From contig PATH01000011.1 of NCBI GenBank assembly GCA_002712325.1, forward strand, positions 2,094-40,968: a stretch of 38,875 nucleotides of DNA. The letters are read 5' to 3'. This DNA comes from Acidimicrobiaceae bacterium (GTDB taxonomy: Bacteria; Actinomycetota; Acidimicrobiia; Acidimicrobiales; UBA8592). Below are positions 38,799-38,875 of the stretch, piece after piece (within the stretch, counting starts at the first letter, position 1; the number at the start of each line of letters is the position of its first letter). The notes beneath the pieces were generated by a model that saw only the letters and a program-made list of their open reading frames with translations, did no database searches and was not told where the DNA came from. A program made the position numbers and the translations under genes.

Positions 38799-38875
38799 TG
38801 TCCGTCACCTGTACTAACAGGGACTTTTACTGCGTTGCGAATAACTACAGTTGCACCCTTTGGTCCTGGAACTGA
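38795..38875 (-). CDS. rplC: 50S ribosomal protein L3, C-terminal end only (truncated by window edge)
   Basis: Reverse translation [29 protein letters not shown] overlaps the L4 ATG; expected gene order. Confidence 0.85.
   Translation of the reverse strand, partial: SVPGPKGATVVIRNAVKVPVSTGDGQ

Noticed and set aside
1-38875. Searched for CRISPR arrays, transposases, integrases, phage genes, toxin-antitoxin pairs, retrons and defence islands
   Set aside because: None seen; the window is core metabolism and the ribosomal supercluster, with tight operon spacing.

Overview
The window looks like a core-genome segment from a low-to-mid GC actinobacterium, possibly a marine or freshwater Acidimicrobiia relative; the taxon is inferred from gene order and is not proven. 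The left third (1-12 kb) is lipid/CoA and general metabolism: thiolase, HMG-CoA-synthase-like/DUF35 fusion, Rieske oxygenase, lipoprotein-like S1 protease, RarD/EamA transporter, a secreted unknown, quinone oxidoreductase, enoyl-CoA hydratase, PlsC, aldo-keto reductase, PNPOx-like, MaoC, TIGR03086-like and acyl-CoA dehydrogenase. The middle (12-23 kb, minus strand) carries tsaD-rimI-tsaB-tsaE, a P1/S58 peptidase, an alanine racemase interrupted by an in-frame TAG, nnrDE, an enlarged GlmS-like protein and glmM. The right part (23-38.9 kb, minus strand) is the rplM-rpsI / alpha / spc / S10 ribosomal supercluster (L3 end through L17, truA, L13, S9) with secY, adk, infA and rpoA. I see no phage, transposon, CRISPR, defence island, tRNA or rRNA. 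The most interesting signals are: (1) the infA leader, with an apparent CUG start, an ideal Shine-Dalgarno, a 16-bp bulged hairpin and an overlapping 20-codon uORF whose tandem stops overlap the SD; (2) the single amber codon splitting an otherwise intact alr; (3) a 1144-aa GlmS-like protein with a ~130-aa insertion in the glutaminase domain and a long C-terminal extension; (4) ribosomal protein L22 with an acidic, sunset-like C-terminal domain; (5) a KAS/HMGCS-DUF35 fusion that appears to lack both its catalytic Cys and its Zn-ribbon cysteines.
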